The notes beneath the pieces were generated by a model. That model made no database searches and was not told the origin of the DNA. It saw only the letters and a list, made by a program, of their open reading frames with translations. This document shows positions 5,277-5,598 of a DNA stretch of 5,598 bases, in pieces (positions within the stretch are counted from its first letter, which is position 1; the number at the start of each line of letters is the position of its first letter). The stretch is from Thermoplasmata archaeon. Lineage in GTDB: Archaea; Thermoplasmatota; Thermoplasmata; Thermoplasmatales; Thermoplasmataceae. The position numbers and the translations under genes are program-made. The stretch covers positions 1 to 5,598 of the forward strand of contig JAJZOM010000029.1 in assembly GCA_021811505.1 (NCBI GenBank), read 5' to 3'.

Positions 5277-5510
5277 TTAATCAATTCCCTCAATTATGTC
5301 TTTTACGACTTTAAACCACCTGGTTAAAGACCCCAGTGCGGCTCTCATTGCAACAGTATCAGGAGAAGATATATAAATATAAAAAAATCCATCCCCCTCT
5401 TCTACCCTTGTCTTTGAACGTCCAACATTTGCATCCAGGTCTGGCTTTACCGCTTCAATATAGCTGGAGTATCTCTCTTTTTCCAAGGAAATTTTTACTT
5501 CGAACTGCAT
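5277..5510 (-). CDS. pcc1: KEOPS complex subunit Pcc1
   Basis: Pcc1 is the small dimerising subunit of KEOPS, which with Kae1, Bud32 and Cgi121 installs threonylcarbamoyl on A37 of ANN-decoding tRNAs (t6A). The 77-aa protein fits the CTAG/Pcc1 family in size and pattern. An N-terminal strand MQFEVKISL is followed by a helix and a central strand pair containing FFYIYISSPDT. The C-terminal helix AMRAALGSLTRWFKVVKDII corresponds to the family A(L/M)R...NS..RW.K motif. No catalytic site is expected. ATG 5510 is the natural start; a TATA-like AAATATTT lies about 38 bp upstream. In many euryarchaea pcc1 is next to the prefoldin beta gene, as here, where the two genes abut with no gap. The upstream ribosomal-protein or RNA-polymerase genes often seen with this pair are not visible in the short remaining sequence. 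Confidence 0.85.
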   Translation of the reverse strand: MQFEVKISLEKERYSSYIEAVKPDLDANVGRSKTRVEEGDGFFYIYISSPDTVAMRAALGSLTRWFKVVKDIIEGID

Positions 5511-5555
5511 CGCATCAATTAATAGATTAATTCAACCAATTACAAATATTTAACA
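5511..5555 (-). promoter_or_regulatory. Putative promoter of the pcc1-pfdB-mptA operon
   Basis: On the minus strand TTAAATATTT (5553-5544) is a TATA-like box centred about 38 nt before ATG 5510, predicting transcription start near 5522 and a leader of about 12 nt without a Shine-Dalgarno site. Between box and start codon is the inverted repeat AATTAAT-AG-ATTAATT (5517-5532), perfect in both 7-bp arms. It may be a regulator site or only an effect of AT richness. Neither element has been tested. Confidence 0.45.
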
Positions 5556-5598
5556 CTGTGAGCGCAAATTCACTTTTTCAACCAGTTTACAAGGAATC

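Noticed and set aside
5558..5598. Plus-strand GTG-started frame (MSANSLFQPVYKE) running off the right edge, possibly a gene divergent from pcc1
   Set aside because: Only 13 codons are visible, with no clear ribosome binding site or well-placed TATA box. Minus-strand frames ending at 5550 and 5570 are equally possible ends of an upstream gene, so no call can be supported.

Overview
The window looks like euryarchaeal chromosome, most likely from the Thermoplasmatales or a close relative. This rests on archaeal or archaeal-type protein families seen together: RibL-type FAD synthase, archaeal riboflavin synthase RibC, MptA/COG1469 GTP cyclohydrolase, prefoldin beta and the KEOPS subunit Pcc1. Other support is frequent AGG/AGA arginine codons, TATA-like boxes and several GTG/TTG starts. 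The lineage is an inference. No mobile element, CRISPR array or tRNA gene is visible, and coding density is high.

Left edge (1 to about 112): the window opens inside the conserved helix 8 of a signal recognition particle (7S) RNA and runs through its 3' part. A plus-strand gene for a SAMHD1/COG1078-like HD-domain phosphohydrolase follows (167-1324). It converges, with only 4 bp between, on a minus-strand RimI-like GNAT acetyltransferase (1329-1778).

Centre (1779-3879): a 93-bp AT-rich divergent promoter region carries palindromes and separates the acetyltransferase from a tightly packed riboflavin/FAD cluster, ribB-ribL-ribC-ribH. RibB makes 3,4-dihydroxy-2-butanone 4-phosphate. RibH condenses it with the ribityl-aminouracil to give lumazine. 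RibC dismutates lumazine to riboflavin. RibL adenylylates FMN to FAD. The riboflavin kinase and the early GTP-derived steps are not here. A hairpin with a T-run follows ribH.

Right (4009-5510, minus strand): a compact operon read from the right edge inwards, pcc1 (KEOPS) - pfdB (prefoldin beta) - mptA (GTP cyclohydrolase), with genes abutting or overlapping by 4 nt. A short AT-rich promoter region (5511-5598) precedes it; no gene could be assigned there.

Taken together this is a housekeeping region of cofactor synthesis, tRNA modification, chaperone and SRP functions. I see no evidence for a wholly new system. The points most worth checking are the palindromes at the rimI/ribB promoters, the adjacent RibC/RibH paralogues, and the grouping of pcc1, pfdB and mptA.
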